A stretch of 6,064 bases of DNA from Desulfatibacillaceae bacterium (lineage in GTDB: Bacteria; Desulfobacterota; Desulfobacteria; Desulfobacterales; Desulfatibacillaceae), in contig JASEHB010000062.1 of the NCBI GenBank assembly GCA_030018745.1, positions 3,167-9,230 of the forward strand, given 5' to 3'. The notes under the pieces are model-generated. The model searched no databases. It was not told the origin of the DNA and worked only from the letters and a program-made list of their open reading frames with translations. Made by a program: the position numbers and the translations under genes. The first letter of the stretch is position 1, and every line of letters begins with the position of its first letter. Positions 1 through 5,535 of this stretch are shown one piece after another.

Positions 1-679
1 CGCCAAGGATATTTTCTTCAGGCACCGCGCAGTCCTCAAAATAAAGATCCGCCGTGTCGGATGCGCAAAGCCCCATTTTGTCTTCAATGCGGCCAACCTT
101 AAAGCCGGGCGTACCCTTTTCCACAATAAAGGCGCTGATGCCCCGGTGTCTCTTGGCTGCATCGGTCTTGGCCGTGACAATTGCAATTCCGGCGTTTTTG
201 CCGCTTGTGATGAAGCGTTTAACGCCGTTTAAAATCCAGCGGCTCCCTTCCCTTTTGGCGACCGTTTCCTGGCGCACCGGGTCCGAGCCGGCCAAAGGCT
301 CGGTCATTGCAAAGGCGCCTATTGTTTTGCCGGAAGCCAAATCCGGCAAAAAGCGGCTTTTTTGCTCATCAGTGCCAAAGCGCAGAATGGACTCGCAAAC
401 AACAGAGTTGTGCACGCTCATGACAACCGCCGTGGAGGCGCAGGCATAGGCAATTTCAGAAAGGGCAAGCACATAGCTTAACGAGTCAGCCCCCGAACCC
501 TCATAGGCGTCAGGCACCATCATGCCCATAAGCCCCAGTTGGGCCATCTGTAAAAAATTTTCTTTGGGCCATTTCTTTTGGGAGTCGTTTTCCGCAGCCC
601 AGGGCAGAAGCTTTGCCCTGGCAAATTCCCGGACCATCTTCTGCACCATTTCCTGCTCGGAAGTTAAGCGAAAGCTCAT
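1..679 (-). CDS. Acyl-CoA dehydrogenase, N-terminal 226 residues (partial, runs off left edge)
   Basis: Reading the minus strand from ATG at 679-677 gives an open frame of 226 codons to the window edge. It begins MSFRLTSEQEMVQKMVREFA and matches the start of short-chain (butyryl-type) acyl-CoA dehydrogenases, flavoproteins that form the alpha-beta double bond of an acyl-CoA and pass electrons to ETF. Visible landmarks are the all-helical N-terminal domain (about 1-115, with ACASTAVVMSVHNS at 79-92), the FAD/substrate segment GAFAMTEPLAGSD (121-133), and the middle beta domain with WILNGVKRFITSG (148-160), ISAFIVEKGTPGF (181-193) and EDKMG (199-203). The catalytic glutamate and C-terminal helices of this family of about 380 residues lie outside the window. 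A GAGG ribosome site at 688-685, five bases from the ATG, supports the start. The chain-length preference cannot be read from this half. It lies downstream of, and co-directional with, the XRE-cupin gene, but a terminator sits between them. Confidence 0.95.
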   Translation of the reverse strand, partial: MSFRLTSEQEMVQKMVREFARAKLLPWAAENDSQKKWPKENFLQMAQLGLMGMMVPDAYEGSGADSLSYVLALSEIAYACASTAVVMSVHNSVVCESILRFGTDEQKSRFLPDLASGKTIGAFAMTEPLAGSDPVRQETVAKREGSRWILNGVKRFITSGKNAGIAIVTAKTDAAKRHRGISAFIVEKGTPGFKVGRIEDKMGLCASDTADLYFEDCAVPEENILG

Positions 680-776
680 GAGCACCTCTATATTGGCGGG
701 CTTAAAAAGTTAACTGCGCCTGTTGCCCGTAAAAAAGTTCAAACAGCCTTTATTAAACCCAAAGCCTGCCGCTGAT

Positions 777-835
777 CCGGTGGCAAAAGCCTTAAAACCA
801 GGGCCCCGGAGCTTTTAACCGTGTTCTGCCACCGG
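777..835. repeat. Inverted repeat, 9-bp arms, in the regulator-dehydrogenase gap
   Basis: CCGGTGGCA at 777-785 is the exact reverse complement of TGCCACCGG at 827-835. A nested AAAAGC (785-790) can pair with GCTTTT (811-816). With the terminator at 860-890 it makes most of the 226-base gap upstream of the dehydrogenase capable of folding. It could be a leader structure of the dehydrogenase mRNA or a decayed repetitive element; nothing here decides between these. Confidence 0.4.
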
Positions 836-859
836 CAATTTCAGGCAAAAAAATTTTGT

Positions 860-890
860 AAAAACCTGGCCCGGCTTTTTTGCCGGTCCA
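860..890 (-). terminator. Intrinsic terminator of the XRE-cupin gene
   Basis: Read on the minus strand, TGG-A-CCGGC, a loop of six A, then GCCGG-G-CCA form a stem of nine pairs with one mismatch (887 against 870). It is followed by GG and five T, with a further T-rich run at about 847-857. It begins 15 bases after the regulator's stop codon, so it probably ends that transcript and separates it from the dehydrogenase gene. Confidence 0.65.
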
Positions 891-905
891 TTCAAAAAGC
901 AATCC

Positions 906-1460
906 TTACGGCGTATAGACCACCACAAGCAGTTCGGCAGTTGATTCCCCATTATTTTTAAGGTTGTGGGGAATGCCGGAGTTGAAATGCAGGGAGTCGC
1001 CGGGGCCAAGCTTGTTAACATGGTCGCCCACGGTTACTTCCATGCTGCCGGAAAGGACATAGACAAACTCCTCTCCCTCATGCTGGTAGCCCACGCCCTT
1101 GTGATCCGATTTTGGATCCACCATAATTTTGAAGGCTTTCAGGTGCTTGTGTCTTGCCCCCGGAGAAAGGGTTGTGTAGGCATAGTTTTGGGTGCGCTGG
1201 GAATAGGCCTTTTCCCGGCTTTTTTTGGTGGTCTTTTTTTCCTCCAGAAAAAAGCCCGACTCCACCTCCAGGGCGCGGGATATCTGAAGAAGCGCGCCCA
1301 CAGGGGGCATGACCTCGCCGGACTCGATTTTTTTTAAAAAAGCTGTTGAAAGGCCGGTTTCATTGGCAAGTTGATCCAGAGAGAGGTTTTTTTCTTTGCG
1401 CAAGCCCTTTATTCGCTCTCCAAAGACATCGCTTTTGGGGGCAGCTTTTGCCGGGGGCAT
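906..1460 (-). CDS. XRE-family helix-turn-helix regulator with C-terminal cupin sensor domain
   Basis: This is a 184-residue cytoplasmic transcription regulator. Residues 13-67 form an XRE (HTH_3) domain (FGERIKGLRKEKNLSLDQLA, then LSTAFLKKIESGEVMPP). A Lys-rich linker (about 73-90) leads to a cupin_2 barrel at about 105-182. Cupin motif 1 is seen as H127-EGEEF-VYVLSG with E131 and G138; the usual second His of HxH is Gly129. Motif 2 is GPGDSLHFNSGIPHN with P164 and H165. Family members bind DNA as dimers and sense a small ligand or metal in the cupin; the ligand here is unknown. The frame is open upstream to an ATG at 1550, but I chose 1460 because a full TAAGGAGG lies six bases before it (1474-1467) and the extra 30 residues are not conserved-looking. 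A TATAAT sits just upstream at 1496-1491. The neighbouring acyl-CoA dehydrogenase suggests control of fatty-acid or acyl-CoA metabolism, which is inference. The terminator at 860-890 argues against simple co-transcription. Confidence 0.93.
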   Translation of the reverse strand: MPPAKAAPKSDVFGERIKGLRKEKNLSLDQLANETGLSTAFLKKIESGEVMPPVGALLQISRALEVESGFFLEEKKTTKKSREKAYSQRTQNYAYTTLSPGARHKHLKAFKIMVDPKSDHKGVGYQHEGEEFVYVLSGSMEVTVGDHVNKLGPGDSLHFNSGIPHNLKNNGESTAELLVVVYTP

Positions 1461-1466
1461 TTGTGG

Positions 1467-1496
1467 CCTCCTTAAAATTTGGCGGCAGAGATTATA
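1467..1496 (-). promoter_or_regulatory. -10 box and ribosome site of the XRE-cupin gene
   Basis: On the minus strand a perfect TATAAT occupies 1496-1491 and TAAGGAGG occupies 1474-1467, giving a very short leader and fixing the start at 1460. The -35 at 16-17 bases (TTCTTC or GTTCTT) is poor, which would fit a promoter needing an activator, or a different sigma spacing. Confidence 0.55.
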
Positions 1497-1567
1497 AGGA
1501 AAAGCTCCACAGGAAGAACCTGCCTGCTGCTTTTGAGCTTTTCCGGCCAAAATTACTGACAGATGTT

Positions 1568-1611
1568 TTACCCTAACAGCGCGACAAAGAAAACCTTCAA
1601 AATTAGGGTAA
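1568..1611. promoter_or_regulatory. Widely spaced 9-bp inverted repeat, candidate operator
   Basis: TTACCCTAA (1568-1576) is exactly complementary to TTAGGGTAA (1603-1611), with 26 bases between the arms. A close relative, TTACGGTAA, lies at 1656-1664. The arm centres are 35 bp apart, slightly over three helical turns, so two protein dimers could bind the same face of the DNA. It lies about 70-115 bp upstream of the regulator's -10. The XRE-cupin protein is the obvious candidate binder (autoregulation), but this is unproven. Confidence 0.45.
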
Positions 1612-1668
1612 TAACAAAACTGCTTTTTGGGCAGAGGAAAGTTTTTTGAAGGCGCTTACGGTAATGAG

Positions 1669-1709
1669 CGGATTATTTCCATAACCTGCCCTATATTATA
1701 TGGAATCCG
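1669..1709. repeat. Bulged inverted repeat around an AT-rich patch
   Basis: CGGAT (1669-1673) pairs with ATCCG (1705-1709), and after a four-base bulge TCCATA (1678-1683) pairs with TATGGA (1699-1704). The 15-base loop contains TATATT. It could be a regulator site on an AT-rich promoter or simply a fold; the support is the pairing alone. Confidence 0.35.
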
Positions 1710-1717
1710 TATAAAAA

Positions 1718-1755
1718 CAACGCCATTGCCAACAATAATGTTGGCAATGGCGTTG
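1718..1755. promoter_or_regulatory. Palindrome 1: perfect 17-bp arms, 4-base centre
   Basis: CAACGCCATTGCCAACA (1718-1734) and its exact complement (1739-1755) flank ATAA. The core CCAACAATAATGTTGG (1729-1744) recurs exactly at 2026-2041, the identity extending to 18 bases (CCAACAATAATGTTGGCA), and in variant form at 1802-1817. Recurrence of the core with different flanks argues for a protein-binding operator, while the extra-long arms would also give a very stable RNA hairpin if transcribed. Confidence 0.7.
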
Positions 1756-1769
1756 GCGCATCCAACGCC
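1749..1769. repeat. Hairpin overlapping and competing with palindrome 1
   Basis: GGCGTTGG (1749-1756) is complementary to CCAACGCC (1762-1769) across a five-base loop. The left arm is also the outer part of palindrome 1's right arm (1739-1755), so in RNA the two stems exclude each other. The arrangement arises because CAACGCC is present both at 1718-1724 and at 1763-1769. Confidence 0.5.
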
Positions 1770-1796
1770 GCCCCGTCAGGCTCAATTGGTCCGAAT

Positions 1797-1822
1797 TTTA
1801 GCCAACAAAATTGTTGGCTAAA
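1797..1822. promoter_or_regulatory. Palindrome 2: 12-bp arms with CCAACA/TGTTGG core
   Basis: TTTAGCCAACAA (1797-1808) and TTGTTGGCTAAA (1811-1822) are exact complements around AA. The inner 16 bases, CCAACAAAATTGTTGG (1802-1817), differ from the other two copies only in the centre. Its centre is 73 bp (about seven helical turns) from palindrome 1, a spacing that permits looping or cooperative binding by one dimeric regulator. Confidence 0.65.
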
Positions 1823-1903
1823 TACCGATTTGTGTCCTGCTTTGCCCTGCGGCAACTCCTTATCCATATGAGCACCTTGTTTTTATTGATATTTTATCTG
1901 TTA

Positions 1904-1971
1904 GGCAGTTGCCTTCTTTTCCCAACTGCCCCTGCTGACCAGGGCTGCTTCAGCCCTTGCGCGCTCTTTTT
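1904..1971 (+). promoter_or_regulatory. Two hairpins followed by a T-run (possible attenuator in the leader)
   Basis: GGCAGTTG (1904-1911) pairs with CAACTGCC (1923-1930). Then AGGGCTG (1941-1947) pairs with CAGCCCT (1951-1957) over a three-base loop, and CTTTTT follows at 1966-1971. CCCTG (1930-1934) can instead pair with CAGGG (1940-1944), competing with the second stem. The eight-base gap between stem and T-run makes it a poor standard terminator, so a role in premature termination upstream of the large gene is only a possibility. Confidence 0.3.
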
Positions 1972-1994
1972 GGCAATCACCGGGTTGTTTATGC

Positions 1995-2024
1995 TTGCCA
2001 GGGGCCAAAAACTTGTGATATTTA
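1995..2024 (+). promoter_or_regulatory. Possible sigma70-type promoter for the ATPase-TPR gene
   Basis: TTGCCA (1995-2000, five of six consensus bases) and TATTTA (2019-2024, weak) are 18 bases apart. If used, transcription would start inside or beside palindrome 3 (2026-2041), so a protein bound there would block initiation. The weak -10 keeps confidence low, and an upstream promoter near 1691-1717 is an alternative. Confidence 0.3.
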
Positions 2025-2025
2025 A

Positions 2026-2041
2026 CCAACAATAATGTTGG
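2026..2041. promoter_or_regulatory. Palindrome 3: operator-like site just before the ATPase-TPR start
   Basis: CCAACAATAATGTTGG repeats the core of palindrome 1 exactly, although here the flanks are not complementary. Conservation of only the core points to protein recognition rather than RNA folding. It ends six bases before the GGAG ribosome site (2048-2051) and 15 bases before the ATG, a typical repressor position. Confidence 0.65.
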
Positions 2042-2056
2042 CATAATGGAGAACTA

Positions 2057-5000
2057 ATGGAAAAAAGGCCCTTTTTTCTCAAAGCCGAGTGGATTGAGCC
2101 AGAAGTGGCGGAAGGCTCCCTGGTGGTCCGCACCCAGGAGTGCCAGGCCCTTTTGTCCCTTATTGCAGAAATACCGCCCCAGGCCAAAAGACGCCATGTC
2201 TTCCTTTACGGCCCCCAGGGGTCGGGCAAAACCCTTGTCCTGAATAATCTTGCAGGTGCGCTTTTGGCAAAGCCCGGCTTATGCGTGCTTAACCTGAAAG
2301 GCCTTTTGCACCTTGTGCGCGATGCAGCTTCATTTTTAAGACTTTGCCTTGCCCGGATTGAAGGGCTTTTAAAACCAGGCCAGCCGCAGCCAGGAGCACA
2401 GGCCCCCGGTTTAAATAATGTGGCTGAAGCGCTTGCCAGTTTTTGTGAAGGGCAGCAAAAACGGATCATTGTTTTTCTGGATGATTTTGAGCCTCTTTTC
2501 ACTCAATATCTTCCGGCCAGGGAATTAGGCCGCCTTTTTCTTGCAATTCAAAAAGTTCCGGGCCTTGTTCTGGTCGGCTCCTCCCGGCAGCCCATAAATG
2601 ATGAGCCGGACTTTGCTTTTTCCAGCCATTTTACAGGGTTTCGTTTGGGACCTCTTTTGCCTGATGAATCGCCAGCTTTATGGAAGCATTGCCAGGGCAG
2701 CCCCATGCCCGGCGGTTATTTGCGGCCCCTGGCCATATTGACCGGCAATCTGCCCGGCCCTCTTTGGGCGGCAGGCTCCTCCTTTGACGGAAAAAGCCTG
2801 GCTTCTGTGCTTAAAGGGCTTTGCACAAGCCACGCCCCCGCCATAGACAGCGAGGCAGCGGCCCTCCCCCCTGCCGAGCGCAGGATTTACCTTGCCCTTG
2901 CAGACCTTTGGGATCCGGCCTCTGCGGCTGACATTGCCGCAATTACCGGGGATACCGTAAATTTCGCCTCTGCCCTTTGTGCCCGGCTGGTGTTGCGCGG
3001 GCTTGTTGCCACAAGGGCCAAAACCGGGCGGCAAAAGCTCTATGAGCTTACCCATAGAGGGGCAAATCTTGCCAGAATTTATTTTGGGCCGGATATTGCC
3101 GCCCGATCCCGTCTTGTTGGTCTGACAGAATTCATGGAAGCCTGGTATGCTTTAGATAAAGCCCGTCTGACCCCTGCCAAGCCTGCGCAAAAAAAGCCAG
3201 CCCGCCCCAAACCACCTCAAACTGTATTGCCAGAATGCGGATATCTTAAAAGCATTGCCCAGGAAGAACCACCTGTCAGCAGCAATGCTGTCAGCGTTGA
3301 TGCGCCCTCTCCCCGGCCCTCGCCGCTGCCCCTTGAGACTGCGGCAGACAAGGCTTGCAGCATTTATCTGGCTCTTTGCCCCCCCCTCTCCGGTGAAGGT
3401 GCGCTTTTGGGAGAAAGCCTGGAGGAAGCCACGGTCCTTGAGCCGGAAAACTCGCTTGCCTGGGGTTTTTGGGGGGCATTTCTTTATGGGCGGGGTGATT
3501 TTGAAAGAGCGGAGGACGCCTTTTTAAAATCCATTGAGCTTGATGCAGGAAATTGTTGGGTGTGGCTGCACCTTGGTGCGCTAATGATGGAAACTGTCGG
3601 GCGGGCTGTGGATGCAGAGCAGGCCTTCCGCATTGCCCTTTCGCTGGAGCCGGACAACTTTTATGCATTTGCCCTTCTTGGCAGGCTTCTGGCAGACAAA
3701 CCCGGCCAGGAGGCTCTTGCTGAAAAGGCAATTTTGAAGGCCCTGGACTTAAATCCAGGCTTTGCGGCAGTCCATGCCTTGTTGGGTGAATTTCTCTCCC
3801 GGCGCACGGAGCGACAAGCCCAGGCAGAGCAGGCCACCCAAAAGGCCATATCCCTCAATCCAGTATACCCTGCTGTCTGGGACCTGTGCATCCTTGCCCT
3901 GCAAAGGCTTCCAGACGGCCAGCAGAAGGCGGAGCAGGCGGCAAGGGCCTGCAAGCTCCTTTTGGAATCGCAGCCGCCGCCGGAAGCAGGCCCTGCCGGA
4001 AAAACTGATGCCCTCCCCCCTGCCCCAGCCCCTCCTGACAAAACAAGTCAGTTTGATTTTGGCCAAATTTTGGAGGCGGAGCAAAATGCTGCAAAACGCG
4101 GGCAAGCTATCTTGCTTTTGAATGAGGAGGTGCAGAAAAACCCGGACAATGCCTGGGCCGCCAGCCGTCTGGGTGTATTGCTGGGCCATGATGCCTCCTG
4201 CCTGGATGAGGCGAACAAGGCTCTGCAAAGGGCCAATGCTCTGTTGCCCAATGATGCCTTTACCCTTGCAGGCCTGGGCTGGGTGCACCACTTGCTTGGC
4301 CGACCTGAAGAGGCCCTTGCCTTTTATCAGAAAGCTGTTCAAAGCCAGGATGCCGGGGCCTTTGCCTGGTTTTACAAGGGTGTTCTTTTTGCCGGGGAGC
4401 TTAAAGACTCTGTGCGGGCAGAGGAATGTTTCCGCCAAGCCTTTGCCCTGGAGCCGGACGGTCCCTGGGCCTATGCGCACCTTGGCGACTTGCTTTTACA
4501 AGACCAGGACAGGGCGGCTGATGCCCGCAAGGCCCTTGCCCGCGCACTGGACCTGGACCCCAAATACGCCTTTGCCCTGGGCGCAATGGCAAGATGGGAA
4601 AGCCGTTATGGAGACAAAAACAAGGCTTGGCAGGCTTTTCAGGAAGCGGTGATGCACGCGCCCGAATGCCTGGATGCCTGGGAGGAGCTTATTGAGTTTG
4701 CGGCAAACACGCTAAATGACCAGGGCGCTGCCCAGGCCTATGCCAGACAGTGCATTGAGCGGGCAAAAAACCCGCGGGATGCAATAGGACGCATAAAAGC
4801 TCTTTTTGTACGCCACAATTGGCCCGGGCTGCCTGTTGAATTTGTTGACAGCCTGCCGGAGCCGCCGCCCGGGCAGGGTTCCCATACTGCCCAGCATGAC
4901 GGCCCCCTCCAAAAGCCAGCAGCGCAAGACCTCTGGCCCCAGGCCATTAAGGAAAATGCCATCTGGTTTGAGGATGTTCAACGAATAAGGGAAAACCTTT

Positions 5001-5206
5001 TTTGCGCTGTGAGTTTTTTGTTTGAGGCAATCAAGGCCGGTTTTGCAAAGGAGGCCAAGCCCCTCATGCAGGGCGCTGCCTGCCGACATTTGTTTGAACC
5101 CCTTGCCGCCGCCGTGGACGGCATGAAAGCCAAACCCGCTCTGGTGGCTCTTGAAATTTTCCAGGTAGCCAGCGACATAGTTGGGGCGCTTGATGAAAAA
5201 GCGTGA
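2057..5206 (+). CDS. Large ATPase-winged helix-TPR protein (STAND/AAA-like), function unknown
   Basis: A 1049-residue, probably cytoplasmic protein with no signal peptide or membrane segment. Residues about 20-250 form a P-loop ATPase: Walker A GPQGSGKT (52-59), Walker B IIVFLDDFEPL (137-147), a sensor-1-like LVLVGSSR (170-177), FRLGPL (195-200), and LTGNLPGPL (228-236), resembling the TGG-P motif of STAND ATPases. About 265-345 is a winged helix ending KLYELTHRGANLARIYFG. A Lys/Pro/Ala-rich linker (370-430) leads to TPR-type repeats of 34-35 residues at about 467-500, 500-534, 535-569, 570-604 and 605-640. A second proline-rich linker (636-662) precedes more repeats at about 699-733, 734-767, 768-802, 803-837, 838-871 and 872-906. 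The C-terminal 955-1049 is predicted helical and unrecognised. A GGAG five bases before the ATG supports the start. There is no N-terminal effector domain and no operon partner: HU begins 329 bases later. Regulation is probably through the palindromes upstream. Known STAND proteins with TPRs act as signal sensors (MalT) or immune sensors; which role applies here, if either, is not shown. Confidence 0.92.
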   Translation: MEKRPFFLKAEWIEPEVAEGSLVVRTQECQALLSLIAEIPPQAKRRHVFLYGPQGSGKTLVLNNLAGALLAKPGLCVLNLKGLLHLVRDAASFLRLCLARIEGLLKPGQPQPGAQAPGLNNVAEALASFCEGQQKRIIVFLDDFEPLFTQYLPARELGRLFLAIQKVPGLVLVGSSRQPINDEPDFAFSSHFTGFRLGPLLPDESPALWKHCQGSPMPGGYLRPLAILTGNLPGPLWAAGSSFDGKSLASVLKGLCTSHAPAIDSEAAALPPAERRIYLALADLWDPASAADIAAITGDTVNFASALCARLVLRGLVATRAKTGRQKLYELTHRGANLARIYFGPDIAARSRLVGLTEFMEAWYALDKARLTPAKPAQKKPARPKPPQTVLPECGYLKSIAQEEPPVSSNAVSVDAPSPRPSPLPLETAADKACSIYLALCPPLSGEGALLGESLEEATVLEPENSLAWGFWGAFLYGRGDFERAEDAFLKSIELDAGNCWVWLHLGALMMETVGRAVDAEQAFRIALSLEPDNFYAFALLGRLLADKPGQEALAEKAILKALDLNPGFAAVHALLGEFLSRRTERQAQAEQATQKAISLNPVYPAVWDLCILALQRLPDGQQKAEQAARACKLLLESQPPPEAGPAGKTDALPPAPAPPDKTSQFDFGQILEAEQNAAKRGQAILLLNEEVQKNPDNAWAASRLGVLLGHDASCLDEANKALQRANALLPNDAFTLAGLGWVHHLLGRPEEALAFYQKAVQSQDAGAFAWFYKGVLFAGELKDSVRAEECFRQAFALEPDGPWAYAHLGDLLLQDQDRAADARKALARALDLDPKYAFALGAMARWESRYGDKNKAWQAFQEAVMHAPECLDAWEELIEFAANTLNDQGAAQAYARQCIERAKNPRDAIGRIKALFVRHNWPGLPVEFVDSLPEPPPGQGSHTAQHDGPLQKPAAQDLWPQAIKENAIWFEDVQRIRENLFCAVSFLFEAIKAGFAKEAKPLMQGAACRHLFEPLAAAVDGMKAKPALVALEIFQVASDIVGALDEKA

Positions 5207-5212
5207 GCTTTT

Positions 5213-5326
5213 TGCCGGGCAGGAAAGGAATTTAAAGTTTTGTTCTGAAAATAACTGTTTTTGGATGCAAAAAAATGGCGGGGAATCGCCAACCGGGTAT
5301 TTTAAAGCGGGACTCCATGCCCGGCA
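5213..5326. repeat. Distant 9-bp inverted repeat downstream of the ATPase-TPR gene
   Basis: TGCCGGGCA (5213-5221) is exactly complementary to TGCCCGGCA (5318-5326). The second arm can also pair by six bases with TGCCGG at 5353-5358. In the ATPase mRNA it could close a 3' structure of about 110 bases. TGCCGG words are common across the window, so chance is possible. Confidence 0.3.
5269..5291 (-). terminator. Terminator-like hairpin on the minus strand with no matching gene
   Basis: Read on the minus strand, TGGCG, a six-base loop ATTCCC, CGCCA, then seven T (5275-5269) form a short intrinsic terminator. No minus-strand gene lies between it and the HU gene. It could end antisense or small-RNA transcription, protect the ATPase gene from antisense reads, or be coincidence; the stem is only five pairs. 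Confidence 0.4.
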
Positions 5327-5414
5327 GACTGCGCCAGATGAGGATTTTTTTTTGCCGGACGCCAGATTTTCGCTCATGACGGGGGTTTTGGCGCTAAAAT
5401 ACGCACTTTTCCTG

Positions 5415-5444
5415 TTGACATAAGCATTTTGCATCATATATACA
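5415..5444 (+). promoter_or_regulatory. Sigma70-type promoter of the HU gene
   Basis: A perfect TTGACA (5415-5420) is followed by TATATA at 5437-5442 (16-base spacing) or TATACA at 5439-5444 (18-base spacing). This is the best promoter in the window and gives a leader of roughly 85 bases before the HU start, as expected for an abundant nucleoid protein. Confidence 0.75.
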
Positions 5445-5535
5445 AGTTTTAATCTCGGGGAATTCTCTGCAGCACCTTGCCTGTTTACATCCGCAGTACC
5501 ATCTTCACACCGCATCAGGAAAGGGGGGTAGTCAC

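Larger units (their letters stand above)
1461..2056. other. 596-base intergenic region rich in inverted repeats, no convincing gene
   Basis: Between two divergent genes this stretch holds the regulator's promoter, a widely spaced inverted repeat (1568-1611), a bulged inverted repeat (1669-1709), and three palindromes sharing CCAACA/TGTTGG arms (1729-1744, 1802-1817, 2026-2041). It also has further hairpins at 1749-1769, 1904-1930 and 1941-1957. Open frames in it are short, lack ribosome sites and overlap the palindromes. An AT-rich patch at 1691-1717 (TATATTATAT, TATAAAAA) might carry a promoter, but no convincing -35 partner was found. Confidence 0.7.
5207..5535. other. 329-base intergenic region: structured 3' part and HU promoter
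   Basis: No gene is supported here. The first 200 bases hold a 9-bp inverted repeat (5213-5326) enclosing a minus-strand terminator-like hairpin (5269-5291), plus CGCCAGAT twice (5332-5339 and 5360-5367). No good plus-strand terminator for the large ATPase gene was found, so some read-through into HU is possible. The rest is the HU promoter and leader. Confidence 0.7.

Noticed and set aside
54..449. Plus-strand frame of 131 codons at the left edge
   Set aside because: It is antisense to the acyl-CoA dehydrogenase, whose frame shows family motifs throughout.
1461..1550. N-terminal extension of the XRE-cupin protein to an ATG at 1550 (214 residues)
   Set aside because: There is no ribosome site at 1550, the extension covers the TATAAT box, and the start at 1460 has a full TAAGGAGG six bases away.
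1971..1995. Sigma54-type promoter beginning TGGCAATCACC
   Set aside because: The GC element at the required spacing is missing; the downstream TTGC does not align.
1718..2041. Miniature transposon or insertion-sequence ends formed by palindromes 1 and 3
   Set aside because: The copies are themselves palindromes, no flanking target duplication was seen, and no transposase remnant lies between them; operators are the simpler reading.
1568..2041. CRISPR-like array from the repeated palindromes
   Set aside because: Only three copies, with irregular spacing of 73 and 224 bases and variable centre; no cas genes nearby.
3749..4480. Minus-strand frame of 243 codons inside the TPR region
   Set aside because: Lies wholly antisense to the repeat-bearing coding frame; low-complexity product without domain features.
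4712..5515. Long minus-strand frame of 267 codons overlapping the end of the ATPase gene and the HU leader
   Set aside because: It is antisense to clear TPR-protein coding sequence over most of its length and its product has no recognisable domain; a shadow frame.
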